This document shows, one piece after another, positions 1 through 9,960 of a stretch of DNA of 64,000 bases. Made by a program: the position numbers and the translations under genes. The notes under the pieces were generated by a model. That model was not told the origin of the DNA, made no database searches, and saw only the letters and a program-made list of their open reading frames with translations. Position 1 is the stretch's first letter. Each line of letters starts with the position of its first letter. The DNA is from Ixodes scapularis (taxonomy: Eukaryota > Arthropoda > Arachnida > Ixodida > Ixodidae), in assembly GCF_016920785.2 (NCBI RefSeq), contig NW_024609839.1, positions 18,415,085 to 18,479,084 of the forward strand, in the 5' to 3' direction.

Positions 1-202
1 AAGGGCCTGAAAAAGAAGTGCCTTAAATCAGACAATATTCTTAAAGTCTTAGCGCACACGTTATGGGGATCCGATAGAATATGTCTGCTACGCCTTTACA
101 ACTCCCTTATCCGGTCACGTCTAGACCATGGTGCTATAGTTTACGACTCAGCGAGGCCTTCTGCACTCAAAATGTTGGATCCTGTGTATCATTTTGGTTT
201 AA
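1..202 (+). pseudogene. LINE reverse transcriptase C-terminal fragment, left half (cut by MITE)
   Basis: Frame 1 is open from base 1 and reads as the thumb/connection part of a non-LTR retrotransposon RT, with the typical stretch RLYNSLIRSRLDHGAIVYDSA followed by ARPSALKMLDPVYHFGL. The coding homology stops at a TTAA (199-202) and resumes at 1214 with LRLATGAFRTSP, so the reading frame was split by the MITE at 203-1213. The element runs off the left edge of the window. With the RNase H domain downstream it belongs to an RNase H-bearing LINE group (I-like); the exact clade is not determined. Confidence 0.8.
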
Positions 203-1213
203 AGGGTACCTGCAATAACTTTTTGACTGGTTTTTATTTTGCACCGACCCTGAGCGCACTGAACGTAATAACTTAAAGAAACTTTTCTTTTCTTGCATTT
301 CGCTTTATTTTAAAAGTTATAGGCAAACTAGAATTACAAAAACAAGCAAAAAATAACCTCCTTCATGACGTCGTAGGTCCTGGCTTGAGTGGCCGTGAAC
401 TAGGGGAGGAGTAGTGAGCTCATCGAGCGCTCACGGCTGCAGCACTCCGTGTCGACACCTCGAGAGGGCGTCCATAAGCACGTGTTGGATAGGCTGTATG
501 AAGCCGGCGGCCAGGGTGGCTCGCATTGCTTTTGTTGCGCGAATAAAGACGAATTCGGCATAACACTTTATTGGCCACAAACGAAAGCAAACACGGGTTA
601 AAGATCAGTTCAGAACGGGAGCGACTTTGCTCTGCCATACCGTCAAATGGCCAAATCGCCAGCCAAGCCCGCGCCGAAAGCCTTCGGAACGCTCGCAACC
701 GGTCGGATCCTCGAGCCGGTATACGACCGCAGCGCCGCCGCGTACATATGGGACCTTTCTACGCTTGCCGTTCGTTGGCAAATCATCCCAATAGCCCTTT
801 CTAGTATGCGCAGTTTTTTCCGCCGCTTGGTGGCGGGTTTGTCGACGGGTCTTTTCTTATTTACGTACATTATGAACTGCATTTGTTTCTTTTCTTATCT
901 AAAATACTGAACAAAAACTACTTTCATACATAATTGAAACGGTTCGCGACACCTATATTTTGTATCTCGACTAAAAAAAAAAGCCTTTAGCTGCTCTGAC
1001 CAGTAGTAAGCCAAGGGCCAAAGACGTCACATATTGCGCGCTTTCGGCAACGCGGGTCGCCCTCGTAGGTGGAGGAAGTTTCCGCGTCGTCCGGTTAAAA
1101 TATGACTCACTGATATTTAGCTACTCTTTCCGTGCCTGCTGGCTTGTCCGAACCCTAAGAGACGAAGAAACCGCGAAAAAAGGTAGACGCTTAAATATGA
1201 TTGCAGGGCCCCT
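203..1213. mobile_element. TTAA-flanked MITE (piggyBac-like) nested in a LINE
   Basis: TTAA lies directly on both sides (199-202 and 1214-1217). The ends are imperfect terminal inverted repeats: AGGGTACCTGCAATAA at the left, AGGGGCCCTGCAATCA when the right end is read in reverse complement. No transposase is visible inside; the ORFs in it show no domain. Removing 203-1213 plus one TTAA joins the flanking RT reading as HFGL-RLATGAFRTSP, as expected for an uninterrupted LINE RT. TTAA duplication is the hallmark of piggyBac-type transposition; family assignment is inference. Confidence 0.72.
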
Positions 1214-2640
1214 TTAAGGCTCGCTACAGGTGCCTTTCGCACATCGCCCATTCCTAGCTTGTACGCTGAATCTAATCAGATGTCACTTGGGCACTGACGA
1301 CGTTATCTTGCTGTGAGCTATGCTTCCAGAATTCTATCCTATCCAGATCACCCAACTTATGGTGCTTTGCAACATTCTTGGTTTTCTCGTCTTTCCGAAC
1401 ATAAGCCCAGTGTTGTACCGCCTTTAAGCCTTCGCCTTGAGGGCATTTGTACATCTCTTGACCTCACCCTTGACGAGACCTACCTTTTGCAGACGGGTGA
1501 AAATGAAGCTCCGGGGAGTACGTTGCCCGTATTTTGTGATTGGTATTTTACTAGATTTAATAAACATAACATTCCCCAGTAGTGATTAAGCACGAATTAC
1601 TTGAGTTGTAGAAGAAGTATGGTAACTACTCCCAATTTTACACCGATGGTGCTAAATCATTGCATTTTGTAGGATCAGCAGTTTACTTTGAAGGATTCAG
1701 TAAGGTTCAGCGTCGCAAGGAATGTACAAGTAATTACACGGCAGAGCTCTATGCGGTGTTGATGGCCTTGGAATATATCCTCACCAGCAAGCCGATGCAA
1801 TCAATTTTATTCTTGGATTCTCAAAGTGTGCTCACCCCACTTTGCTCAATGAAGGAAAGTAAAAATCGACTGGCACAACTTGTCCGATCTAAGGTACAAT
1901 GTGGTCTGCGGCTTGACCGAGACATAAAATTCTGCTGGGTGCCTTGCCATTTGGGAATCCTAGGTAACGAAAGAGCAGATTAATTGGCCACTAGCTCTAA
2001 GCACCTGCTGCCGAATACCTCACAGATTCCATTTCAAGACCTGAAGCCCTTTGTAAAATCATTAGTTTTTCAGCTATTGCAATCGGAGTGGAGTCTGGAA
2101 TGCGAAAGCAAACTTCACAGGATTAAACCAGCTCTTGGTATGTGGGGGAGTGCATCCCACAAAACCCGCCGCCATGAAGTTCTTTTGTGTCGTTTTAGAA
2201 TTGAACACTCCTACATCACCCACAAACATCTGCTCAGGAGGGAAGTCCCACCCCTGTGTGATGACTGTCGGGAGCGTTTAACAATTTTACACGTTTCGTG
2301 GCTGTGCCCTGGGCTTCAGCAAGAAAGACGTACACATTTCCCTGAGCTTTTTTTTCGCACCAGATTCCTTTTCAGCCAGCGCTGCGAATTGGGGAGACTT
2401 CTATAATACCGTTTGATCGTGTCATAAATTACTTAAGAAAACCCGGCTTCCTACTGGAGTAGTAATTTTAATTCTATGACTTTTAACCTTGTCACATAGA
2501 CCTTTTTTAAAATAATTTGTATAAAAACGTGATGAGTATGTCTGAACTAAACAAGCTTGGCGCAGTATGGCCATAGTAGCTTTTGCGCCATCAAGCCCGT
2601 AGTCAACAACAACAACAGAGATCAGTGTCTAGCTCCGGTA
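1214..2640 (+). pseudogene. LINE RT tail, RNase H domain and 3' UTR, right half
   Basis: Continues the RT interrupted at 202 (ATGAFRTSPIPSLYAESNQ, then a degraded stretch to ILSYPDHPT). Around 1640-1980 an RNase H domain is readable: FYTDGAKS, the acidic ELYAVLMALE helix, LFLDSQSV, and VPCHLGILGNERAD. An in-frame TAA at 1981-1983 breaks the ORF; the same frame continues to 2406 with the zinc-like tail VPPLCDDC...ILHVSWLC. Bases 2407-2640 are AT-rich 3' UTR ending in a GCGCAGTATGGCC...GCGCCATCAAG motif and CAACAACAAC. Stops and frame changes show a dead copy. Confidence 0.8.
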
Positions 2641-3335
2641 AAAACCCAAAATGCAGCACCGCGCCTAACTGCACATAGCAGAGTTATTTCGAAGCTGCCC
2701 ACGTTTTTGTCGTAAAAGCACATTTTAGACTTAAAACAAGCGAAATATAAGTTATTTTATCTGTACTGGTATTCAAAATCTAAAGCAATTATTTGTGTGC
2801 GGTACTTCGTTCAAATCTAGACGTAAAACTATAAGGGGCTCGAAAATGTCCAACATGGCGGCGGCCATTTGGGGATCACTTTAAGTTGTCAGTTTATCGC
2901 CCTAAGGCCCTCTACCTCGTTGGTTGTACCCGACGCTACTAAAACCCTCAGTTGGGAAACTCACCCTTGGAACTTGGGGCGCTGACGTCCACCGAGACCG
3001 AGCTAAATACGATAACAGCGCCACCCTTTAGCGACAAGTTAAAGCATTAAAGTTCCTTCACATAGCTGCTGCGAGATGGCCCTGCGAGATGGCGGCCCCA
3101 GCCCTTGCCCGTCTCGACGTGCAACCGTGCAGTTCCCGGAGTAGACGCTGCGAGAGAATTGGCGGCGTTACGATCGCCATAAACTCGGTTCTCGCCTCGA
3201 GTACGGATCAGAGCCACTTTTCTAAAGCATACTCTATGGAAGTTTCCCAACTGAATGATACTAGTAACGTTGGTTGTACCACAGCACCAGGATGACGTCA
3301 CGTCGCAGCCGTACGGCTGATGACCAGCGTTGCCA
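2641..3335. other. Unassigned DNA with imperfect inverted repeat
   Basis: No convincing gene. Roughly 40-bp arms at 2922-2963 and 3239-3280 are related in reverse complement (both contain CAGTTGGGAAAC in one orientation and share CGACGCTACTA/CAACGTTACTA). The enclosed ~275 bp is GC-rich and contains the doubled phrase CTGCGAGATGG near 3068-3093. It may be a short foldback element, but its boundaries are not clear. Confidence 0.35.
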
Positions 3336-3500
3336 TCCCTCTACACTCTTCAAAAAAAAAAAGAGTCAAAAGGCAGTCGCCGCTTCCATGACTCTCTTCG
3401 CAGCCTCCATGACTCTCTTTGATACTTCACGACTCTCTTAAAGAGTCAATGATTCGTTTGACTGTGTTTTTACTCTTCCCCTTTTCAACGGGAGTCACAG
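3336..3500. repeat. GACTC/GAGTC-rich repeat, copy 1
   Basis: The words AGAGTC and GACTCT recur at irregular spacing (for example CATGACTCTCTT twice, CACGACTCTCTTAAAGAGTC once), giving many short self-complementary pairs. A related but longer copy lies at 14797-15182. No coding potential. Probably a dispersed MITE-like repeat. Confidence 0.55.
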
Positions 3501-3779
3501 GTCAGCAGCATTTGCCCTACCGAAAAAAAAACAGTATGATTACAGTATGAAAAACAAACCTGCAACCTAAATACCGGTATGAATATACCAGGGAACATGC
3601 ACCTCTAGAAATGGAGTCCCATACCATTTTGTCCAAAGCTTCGTCGACAACGTTTTTTTTAATGGTAATTGTGCAAAAAAATTAAAAAGGGAAGGAAAAA
3701 AAGTGAAAGCCATTTACAACTCCCTGTAACACCGAATTAGAGCGCAGCTCTTGAAGAGGAGGAGGGAAGGGTACTGGGG

Positions 3780-4460
3780 GGGGGGTGAAGTGACCTGGGG
3801 GGGTGACGTGACATTGGGGGGTCACGTGACGATGCCGATGACGTCAAAGTGACGATGACGTCACTGATGATGATGACGTCACTGATGATGATGACGTCAC
3901 TGATGACGTCATCAGTAACGATGACGATGCCGACTCCGATGACGTCATCAGCGATGATGACGATGACGATGCGGATGTCAGTGACGTCATCAGTGACGCC
4001 ACTGATGACGTCATCAGTGATGATGACGATGACGATGCGGATACCGGTGACTTCATCAGTGACGATGACGTCATCGCGGAGGTCATGTGACCTCTGCGGG
4101 GGGGTCACGTGACACTGAGAGGTGGTAACGTGACCTCGGGGGTGTCACGTGACTTCGGGGGGGGGGGGTCACGAGACCTCGGGGAGGGGTCACGTTACCC
4201 TGGGGGGGGTCACGTGACCTCGGGGGAGGGGTCACGTTACCCTGGGGGGTCGCGTGACCTCGGGGTGGTCACGTGAGCTCGGGGGGGTCACATGAGCTCG
4301 GGGGGGTCACGTGACCTCGGGGGGGGGGGTCATGTGACTTGGGGAGTCACGTGACTTTGGGTGTCACGTTACCTTGTGGGCCACGTGACCCTAGGGGAGG
4401 GGTTACGTGACCTTGGGGGTCACGTGACCTTGTGGTAATCTTGGCGGTCACGTGACCTTG
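3780..4460. repeat. Minisatellite of GTCACGTGAC palindromes separated by G-runs
   Basis: Imperfect tandem units of the form GTCACGTGACCTCGGGGGG. I count eight exact GTCACGTGAC (starts 3821, 4104, 4144, 4209, 4306, 4346, 4419, 4447) plus many one-base variants. The 10-mer is a perfect palindrome and equals the bHLH-zip CLEAR-type E-box bound by MITF/TFE family factors in animals; binding here is untested. The G-runs could form quadruplex structures. Confidence 0.85.
3836..4078. repeat. Array of TGACGTCA (CRE) palindromes
   Basis: Embedded in the E-box minisatellite is a GATGACGTCATC/GATGACGAT trinucleotide-like tract with nine exact TGACGTCA octamers (starts 3839, 3856, 3874, 3892, 3904, 3940, 3982, 4006, 4066). 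TGACGTCA is the full palindromic cAMP-response element recognised by CREB/ATF bZIP factors. The ORFs that cross it, made of Asp/Val/Ile or Met/Thr/Ser repeats, are by-products of the repeat. Confidence 0.85.
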
Positions 4461-4540
4461 GGGTGACCTTGGTTACGCCGACGCCGACGGCGACGCCGCT
4501 CAAGCCGGGAACGGGCCCCTAAGAGCTGCGCTCTAAAAAA

Positions 4541-4625
4541 GTATACACAAAGTTTCGTCGACATTAATTTTTCTCAATAATAATTGTAAAAAAAAAATAC
4601 ATAACACGTATGTTTATTTTTTGCA
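4541..4625 (-). mobile_element. SINE tail fragment
   Basis: AAAGTTTCGTCGACATTAAT followed by AATAATTGTAAAAAAAA is the reverse complement of the tail shared by the SINEs at 7.6 and 50.5 kb and by the retroposon tail at 3620-3700. It directly abuts the head of that retroposon, so two tails in the same orientation flank it. Confidence 0.5.
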
Positions 4626-5084
4626 TCAAACCTGGGTTCGCTTCGTATCAAGCAGGCATCTTTCCGCATAGCTACACCTGCGAGTACTCGTTTTGAGAAT
4701 TCATTTTATACAAGATCCAACCAGTTTCGCGTCGTACGTAATATTCTAAACCGAATCCTGTGTTTGCATTTTACATATTTCTAGAACTGTCGTGGGGTGC
4801 GTCTCTGGGAGTGAGTGAAGGTGCAGCAGCTTATTCAAGACGATACTCTGTTTCATACACAGCGTGCAACGCAGTCAAAGCTAGCGCACCGGTTTACATA
4901 GACGACCGTGTCTATGTTCACCCATAAAATAGTGCGTCCCCTACAAAAACATTTTTAAAAAAGTCGAAAATTGTGCCTCCATGGAGCTAGTAACTGATAG
5001 TGGCGTTATGATTTGGACGGGGCACAATTTTTTTCAATTAAAAGGAAAAGATAATGTAAACTACTTTAAATTGTTTTCGTTTTT
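4626..5084. other. No recognisable feature
   Basis: AT-leaning sequence without a coding pattern, tandem repeat or clear inverted repeat. Confidence 0.5.
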
Positions 5085-5515
5085 CGCGCGGTAGCCGCTG
5101 CGCGTTTTCGGTTTGTGTGGCGCTGGCTGGTTTTGAGAAGATGGCATCTTACGTAGCAACATCAAGTACCTCTCCTGCTCGGATATTTTCTAAGATTTGC
5201 TGTGCAAAGACCTTGAAAGAGTGCAAGCAGGTGATCGCCAACGTGTACGCGAGTACAAGAACGCGTTTCCCGGAGAAGTCGGTCGTGCAGTTCTGGAGAC
5301 GGTCAGTAACGACACCGGAGTGTGCGCCCGTACTGTCGCGAAGTACAAGGCGCAGTGCCTATCTGGCAAGGTGGCGTCCCCGAAGCAAAGACCTCGCAAT
5401 GTAGAAGTTTCGAGCACGGGGACCGTCAAGCATGCCGAATTCACACAAAACGCCATTCGCCTGAAGGTGCATCTCAAGTACCCCGACAGGCCACAACTAT
5501 TGTAGATTAACGTCC
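5085..5515 (+). pseudogene. DNA transposase N-terminus relic (HTH region, Tc1/mariner-IS630-like)
   Basis: Two frames are needed. The first gives LKECKQVIANVYA (about 5210-5250); after a shift the second gives EYKNAFPGEVGRAVLETVSNDTGVCARTVAKYKA (5250-5350), then SGKVASPKQRPRN and HAEFTQNAIRLKVH up to a stop at 5503-5505. A short helical start, a TGVxxRTVxxxK helix-turn-helix, a basic linker (SPKQRPR) and an AIRxxVH helix is the layout of the N-terminal DNA-binding part of IS630/Tc1-like transposases seen in many arthropods. The catalytic DDE part is not visible downstream. Family assignment is from pattern only. Confidence 0.55.
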
Positions 5516-7589
5516 TATTATAAATTTTGGGACAAGGCTTCTAGCAGTGTGATTCCTCATTCCACGCTGCTCGAAAGAAAAATATAACTCGGTGCTGGAG
5601 GCAAATAACACTTGCAAAGTGGCAGAGCAGATGGTAGAAATGTGGCCTCTCGGCGACTTATAAATAAAAAGCAAAAAGAAAGAGAGAATTGAAATATACA
5701 GTTCGGCAATGCGCACAATCTTGCACCAAAAGTATGTCTAAAAAAAGAAAAAAAAACTGCCGCCGAGACGTTGGTATCGCCAGAGCAGCGCCTTGTACCA
5801 CTCGTCCACGAAACGCGCAGAGGAACACTTTTTTTTTCTGTATTTTCATGGGCACCACTTCAGTACCTTTGACAACTTTGCACGCTATGTAGGAAAAGGA
5901 GTGTAAGTGCCTACTTTGAGAATCACACTGCGATTTGAAGCAACGCCGAAGGTCCGCGTCTCGCAGGGCCGCCTGTTGAATAACCATTCGAAGAGGTTGC
6001 ACACTGTGAAGGTAAGAGCGTTCACACCGAAGAGCTCTCTTTACAACGCCTACACACACACACAGAGCTCACAATTGAAGGGGGCCATTGAGGTTTTAAA
6101 AGCCACTGTTCGTCGCATCCCAAAGAGGCCGCGTTCGTAGATTGTTTTTTACCAGCTAGTTCCTGTAGGGATGAGGCCAAGGCTGGGGATTCATCGCCGG
6201 AAACGTAATGGTACAAAGAAACCTACGTGAGGCTAGCGGACGTGGTGTGTGGGAGCCGACGACGTCCAAGCCACGATCCGAGCAGCCCTAATTGCAGCCT
6301 TGCTTCAGAGACGACTGGATATTCTTTCCGGCGCGGGCACACAATACTTAGACAGCATGCTTGCGGCTGATGTGGATTGCAGGAGGTGGATAACAGGACA
6401 ACCAATCCACAGAAAATAGGTTGAGCACGACACAGCACGCACAGAGAACGATTGTCGCCACCATGTTGAAATAAAACGAAGCTGAGACAGGCCAAGCTTC
6501 AGTTTAGTACACAACCAACATAGTTCATTACACAGAACTAGGTAAATGTTAAAACAAAAATGTTTATGTTTAAAAGTTCTAATGAATGTCGACTAAAACA
6601 GGAACATTCAGGTTGCGTCTAATCAGTTTCGTCGTAACCACTGTCGTCGGAACCAGCGAACGTCGCCGCATCGCCATGGCCACCGTAACCAAAATCAAAA
6701 ACAAAGCAAGCTGCAAACTTTTGGGCGGTTTCAGATTTCAAGGCTTTCAAAAAAACTTCGATAAACGTTCTTCGAAAAACAAAAAGTGTCCCAGGTGTCG
6801 GCGTGCCCGTCGAACCAGCTGTGGGTTTGAGTTTACTTGGTGAGTACTGGCCCATTCAGTTTACTTTTTCAGTGCTTTCTTTTTGGAGCGTTTGTGGCGT
6901 GTCCTTGTGTGTGTGCAGGAAGCGTGAAGGCGAACGTGTGCGGCTCCTTGTCAAACACGTGCTTTGCTCATTGGATGACCTTCGAGCTTTTCCCAAGGAA
7001 GTCCCGGAACCGACCTGTCACTGAGCGAGCAGTCAGATTGCGGGAGCGTACAAAGAGGCGAAGGTCCCACTGAAGCCGGAGGGGGGGACGGGACTCCGTA
7101 AGTTTATCGGGGAGCTTGATCTCGTGGGTCGGTGGACAAGACGAATTTTACAAATCGGATGTCGGCTTGGTACCACCTAACTAGGCGGTGCGTTTCGCAG
7201 AACCCATGACTGCTAAAGGTACCCATTACGTGCTAGCGCTCGTATTTGCACCCCGTTTGGTTTCACTGCGGGTGTTCGAATTCAAGTGCGATTCTCCGTA
7301 TTGATGATGTTGGTTGCGAAGAGTATAAAGAGTTCTATTTTGACTAGGGCACGGACTTTTTATACAAAATGCTGTATATGTTGCGCTTATTTGCTAGCCC
7401 TCTGGCTGTAGTTTATTGTGAAGGTTGTGGGAAAAAACGCGCATTGAGTAGTTATAAAAAAATGTGTATATAATGTAGTGTCGAGTACCGTCCAACGGCA
7501 CTCTTGCAGAACGTTCACGTGCCGTGCAACGGCACTCCACTCACGACTTCCAGAGCCGTCCGAACGTCTTCTGTAAAGCGACTTGTCAA
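5516..7589. other. No confident feature
   Basis: Short ORFs on both strands without recognisable domains. A (CA)n run lies near 6050-6063. The minus-strand ORF at 6619-6855 ends in an acidic, Gly-rich stretch and is open on both strands, but I recognise no family. GTAAG-type sites occur without a coding context. Confidence 0.4.
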
Positions 7590-7835
7590 AAACGTGTTTT
7601 TTGAAGTTGTAGCGCAGCTTAGTGGAAATTTTAGCGTAGCTCGCCTCATAGGCAGCGGACGCGGGTTCGATCCACAGAGTGGGCTTACTTTTTTCAATCT
7701 TTTTCTCAAACTTTTTGTTTCGTCGAGGCATTTGGCGATATTTACCATATTTCTTTTTTACCATAAACACTGGGAAAAAAACGGATGTTGTCGACGAAAC
7801 ATTGCTTATTAAAATGGTATGCACATCCCTTTCCG
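7590..7835 (+). mobile_element. tRNA-derived SINE
   Basis: A tRNA-like head contains box A-like TAGCGTAGCTCG (from 7632) and a canonical box B GGTTCGATCC (7664-7673), as expected for an internal Pol III promoter. It is followed by a T-rich body and a tail with GTTGTCGACGAAACATTG and TTAAAATGGTATG (to ~7830). That tail is shared with the SINE at 50450-50640 and the retroposon at 3600-3700. Folding does not give a good tRNA cloverleaf, so this is not a functional tRNA gene. Confidence 0.7.
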
Positions 7836-9960
7836 GAGGTACATGAGGCACAGCGGGGCTTGGTATGGAACTGAGGGGCTGGACGCTGCAAAGCGGCATG
7901 TGCAACGGGGCCAAGTAGGTTAACAGTTTTTTTTTAATTAGCAGCCGCATACTGTCGCCGCGAGGCGGCATGAATGCAGGCGGGGGGTTGGTTAACGAGC
8001 TCCCCAGGGATACACGTATTGTTAGAATTTCTTTCGGACGGCTGTCTACAGTGCCGTCGGACAGCACTGTAGACAGCCTAAAAACAACAGAAAACGAGGT
8101 GTTTCGAACAACTTTCTTGAAGAGATCATGAGCTGATTTTTAAACTACTTCCTCCTTAGCTTTCCTCCTCAGTACATAAGCAAAGTGAGAAATCATGCGG
8201 TCGTATTTCACTGAAAGTTCTGCCAGCAGTGTGAGGCCGGCATGGACAAAGCCCTACATAAAATTCACATTTTTTTCAAGCGCGGACAACCATGAAAAGA
8301 CAAGCGATAGCGACCCTTTTTGCTATCGCTGAGCCGCACGATGACGCACACAGCATGAAAGCGACAGGAGCAAGCAATCAATGCTATGAGCGACGTTTTC
8401 TAGTAATTCAAGTACCGAGCAGCGTTACAAGCGACAGTGAGAAATCTCCGTCGCTGTCGCCGATGCTCGTCTCGTTTCTCGCTAAATAGCTTACATGCGG
8501 TCCGGCCTTAATTTTCTGAAAGCGAGAGACACGTGCCACGACTGAGTGCTGTACTGCCACTCACTTCCAAGTGCCTGTCATTTCAGGGCTACACTGCCAT
8601 TTGCTTCCAAGTGCTGCACGGGCCTCCTGCTCAGGCGCTTTGATGCCACTTACGAAACTAGCACGGACTCATCAAGGGGTTTTAGGCGGGGTTAGCCATC
8701 CGGTGTGTTTGCGGCATTATTCTTTTCGGTGCCTCGACAGTCCACAGTCACTTCACAGTCACAAGTTGGGACGCCATGACGGCAGCGGCATTTGTGCCTG
8801 CTTGTCTTATTCACCAGAGGTTTGAAGACCAACTGCAGACTTTCGACAGCATGACACTTCCCGTTTCGAAAAATTATTGTTGCTTCCTTGGGACAACTCT
8901 TAATACATGGGAGGAACAGGATGGCAATTGCACCGGTGGGGAATACGTCCAGGCACTATACCTGTACTAAAACTTGCTTGAGCACCTGTTTATTTAAGAT
9001 TATGCTTACACCTGCAGCGTTACCTCGGAGGCGGGATTTCCCTACCAGAAGAAAAATTTGACTGGGCCATAGGTAAGGCCAAGTTTGATTTGCGCTGCTG
9101 ATCCTGTTGGGCCGGTGCCTCTACAAGGGCGAGGACCTGGTCAATGGGAGTGTGACAGGCCAACCTTGCAGGCGTGACAAAGTATGGCGCCGTGGGAAGG
9201 AAGCCCATTACACCTGGCGAAGTGGATGCGATTGCAGGTGCGTGCCTTGCTGCGTGTCCACCTTCCCGGCTCTAAACTATGCAGCAATTAGCAGGTTCAG
9301 CATCGTGCATTATATACGTCTTATAGACCATACGCGAAATAGATCTTGGGTATCATCATCATGCCGCTCGGAGCCGACATGTGGTGGGTTTTGCTATCTT
9401 GAATGTGCAAATGGCACTCTACCTCGTCTCGCCTCAGCATGAACTAACTGCGAAAGCTGTGCAAGCGCAAGCGGGTAGCCTTGACTGGAGCAGCCGCTGT
9501 CGCATGATCCAAAGCATTTAGCTTGCACTTTTAGCAGGCACGGCTAACAATGGCTGTCCACCCATCTAATGTTTGTTGTGCCTCACGAATATATAGTGAA
9601 TTCAGTTGGCATTCAAGAGCTATCTCCTTTTTTTAATTTGGTGAAGAACAAAAAAAAAAAAGAAATACTCGCCCGTCACTATTTCCTTCAACTAGGAAGT
9701 TTTGTTTGAGTTATAAACATGCTATTAAAATACTTAAACATATTTTCAGACATCATCTTTGAGTGTATACCTCTGTCTTGGCAGCAGTCACTGCCGAAAA
9801 AAATCACACTGTTTTAAATTCTAACGGCCACAGCTGGTTTTGAAGTATCTCGGCTCTCCCTATTGGCTGACATGTTTACTTTCTTGGAGCTGCCAACAGA
9901 ATGATTCGGGGAAAGAGGGTAGCACTTTGTACCCTTTAATGAAAGAGCACATTGTGTAGT
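7836..9960. other. No gene; small hairpins
   Basis: Besides the 8040-8078 hairpin there is a 9-bp inverted repeat AGCGATAGC...GCTATCGCT around 8304-8331 and scattered GCGACAG/CTGTCGC words to 8470. Two short ORFs (8571-8825, 9107-9442) show no domain. Confidence 0.4.
8040..8078. repeat. Perfect 15-bp inverted repeat (hairpin)
   Basis: GGCTGTCTACAGTGC (8040-8054) and GCACTGTAGACAGCC (8064-8078) are exact reverse complements around a 9-nt loop. No terminator context applies in a eukaryote; it may be the core of a palindromic MITE. Confidence 0.8.

Larger units (their letters stand above)
3600..4540 (-). mobile_element. Composite retroposon carrying palindrome array, copy 1 (complete)
   Basis: Read on the minus strand: GC-rich head starting AGAGCGCAGCTCTTAGG (rc of 4520-4537), CAAGCCGG/CGGCGTCG stretch, a ~700-bp internal array, CCTCCTCCTC, a second inverted AAGAGCTGCGCTCT (rc of 3738-3751), then CCCTGTAAC...CTTTCACTTTTTT and finally a tail with GTTGTCGACGAAG and AAAATGGTATGGGA (rc of 3620-3660). 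The same head, inner junction and body recur at 54097 and 54826, and the tail recurs in SINEs at 7.6 and 50.5 kb. The tick SINE Ruka is an obvious comparison that I cannot verify. Confidence 0.7.

Noticed and set aside
3737..4112. Protein genes of Asp/Val/Ile or Met/Thr/Ser repeats on both strands
   Set aside because: They only translate the GATGACGTCATC repeat, and several frames are open on both strands for the same reason.
7387..8067. 226-residue minus-strand ORF
   Set aside because: It runs antisense through the SINE at 7590-7835 and the 8040 hairpin and has no domain.
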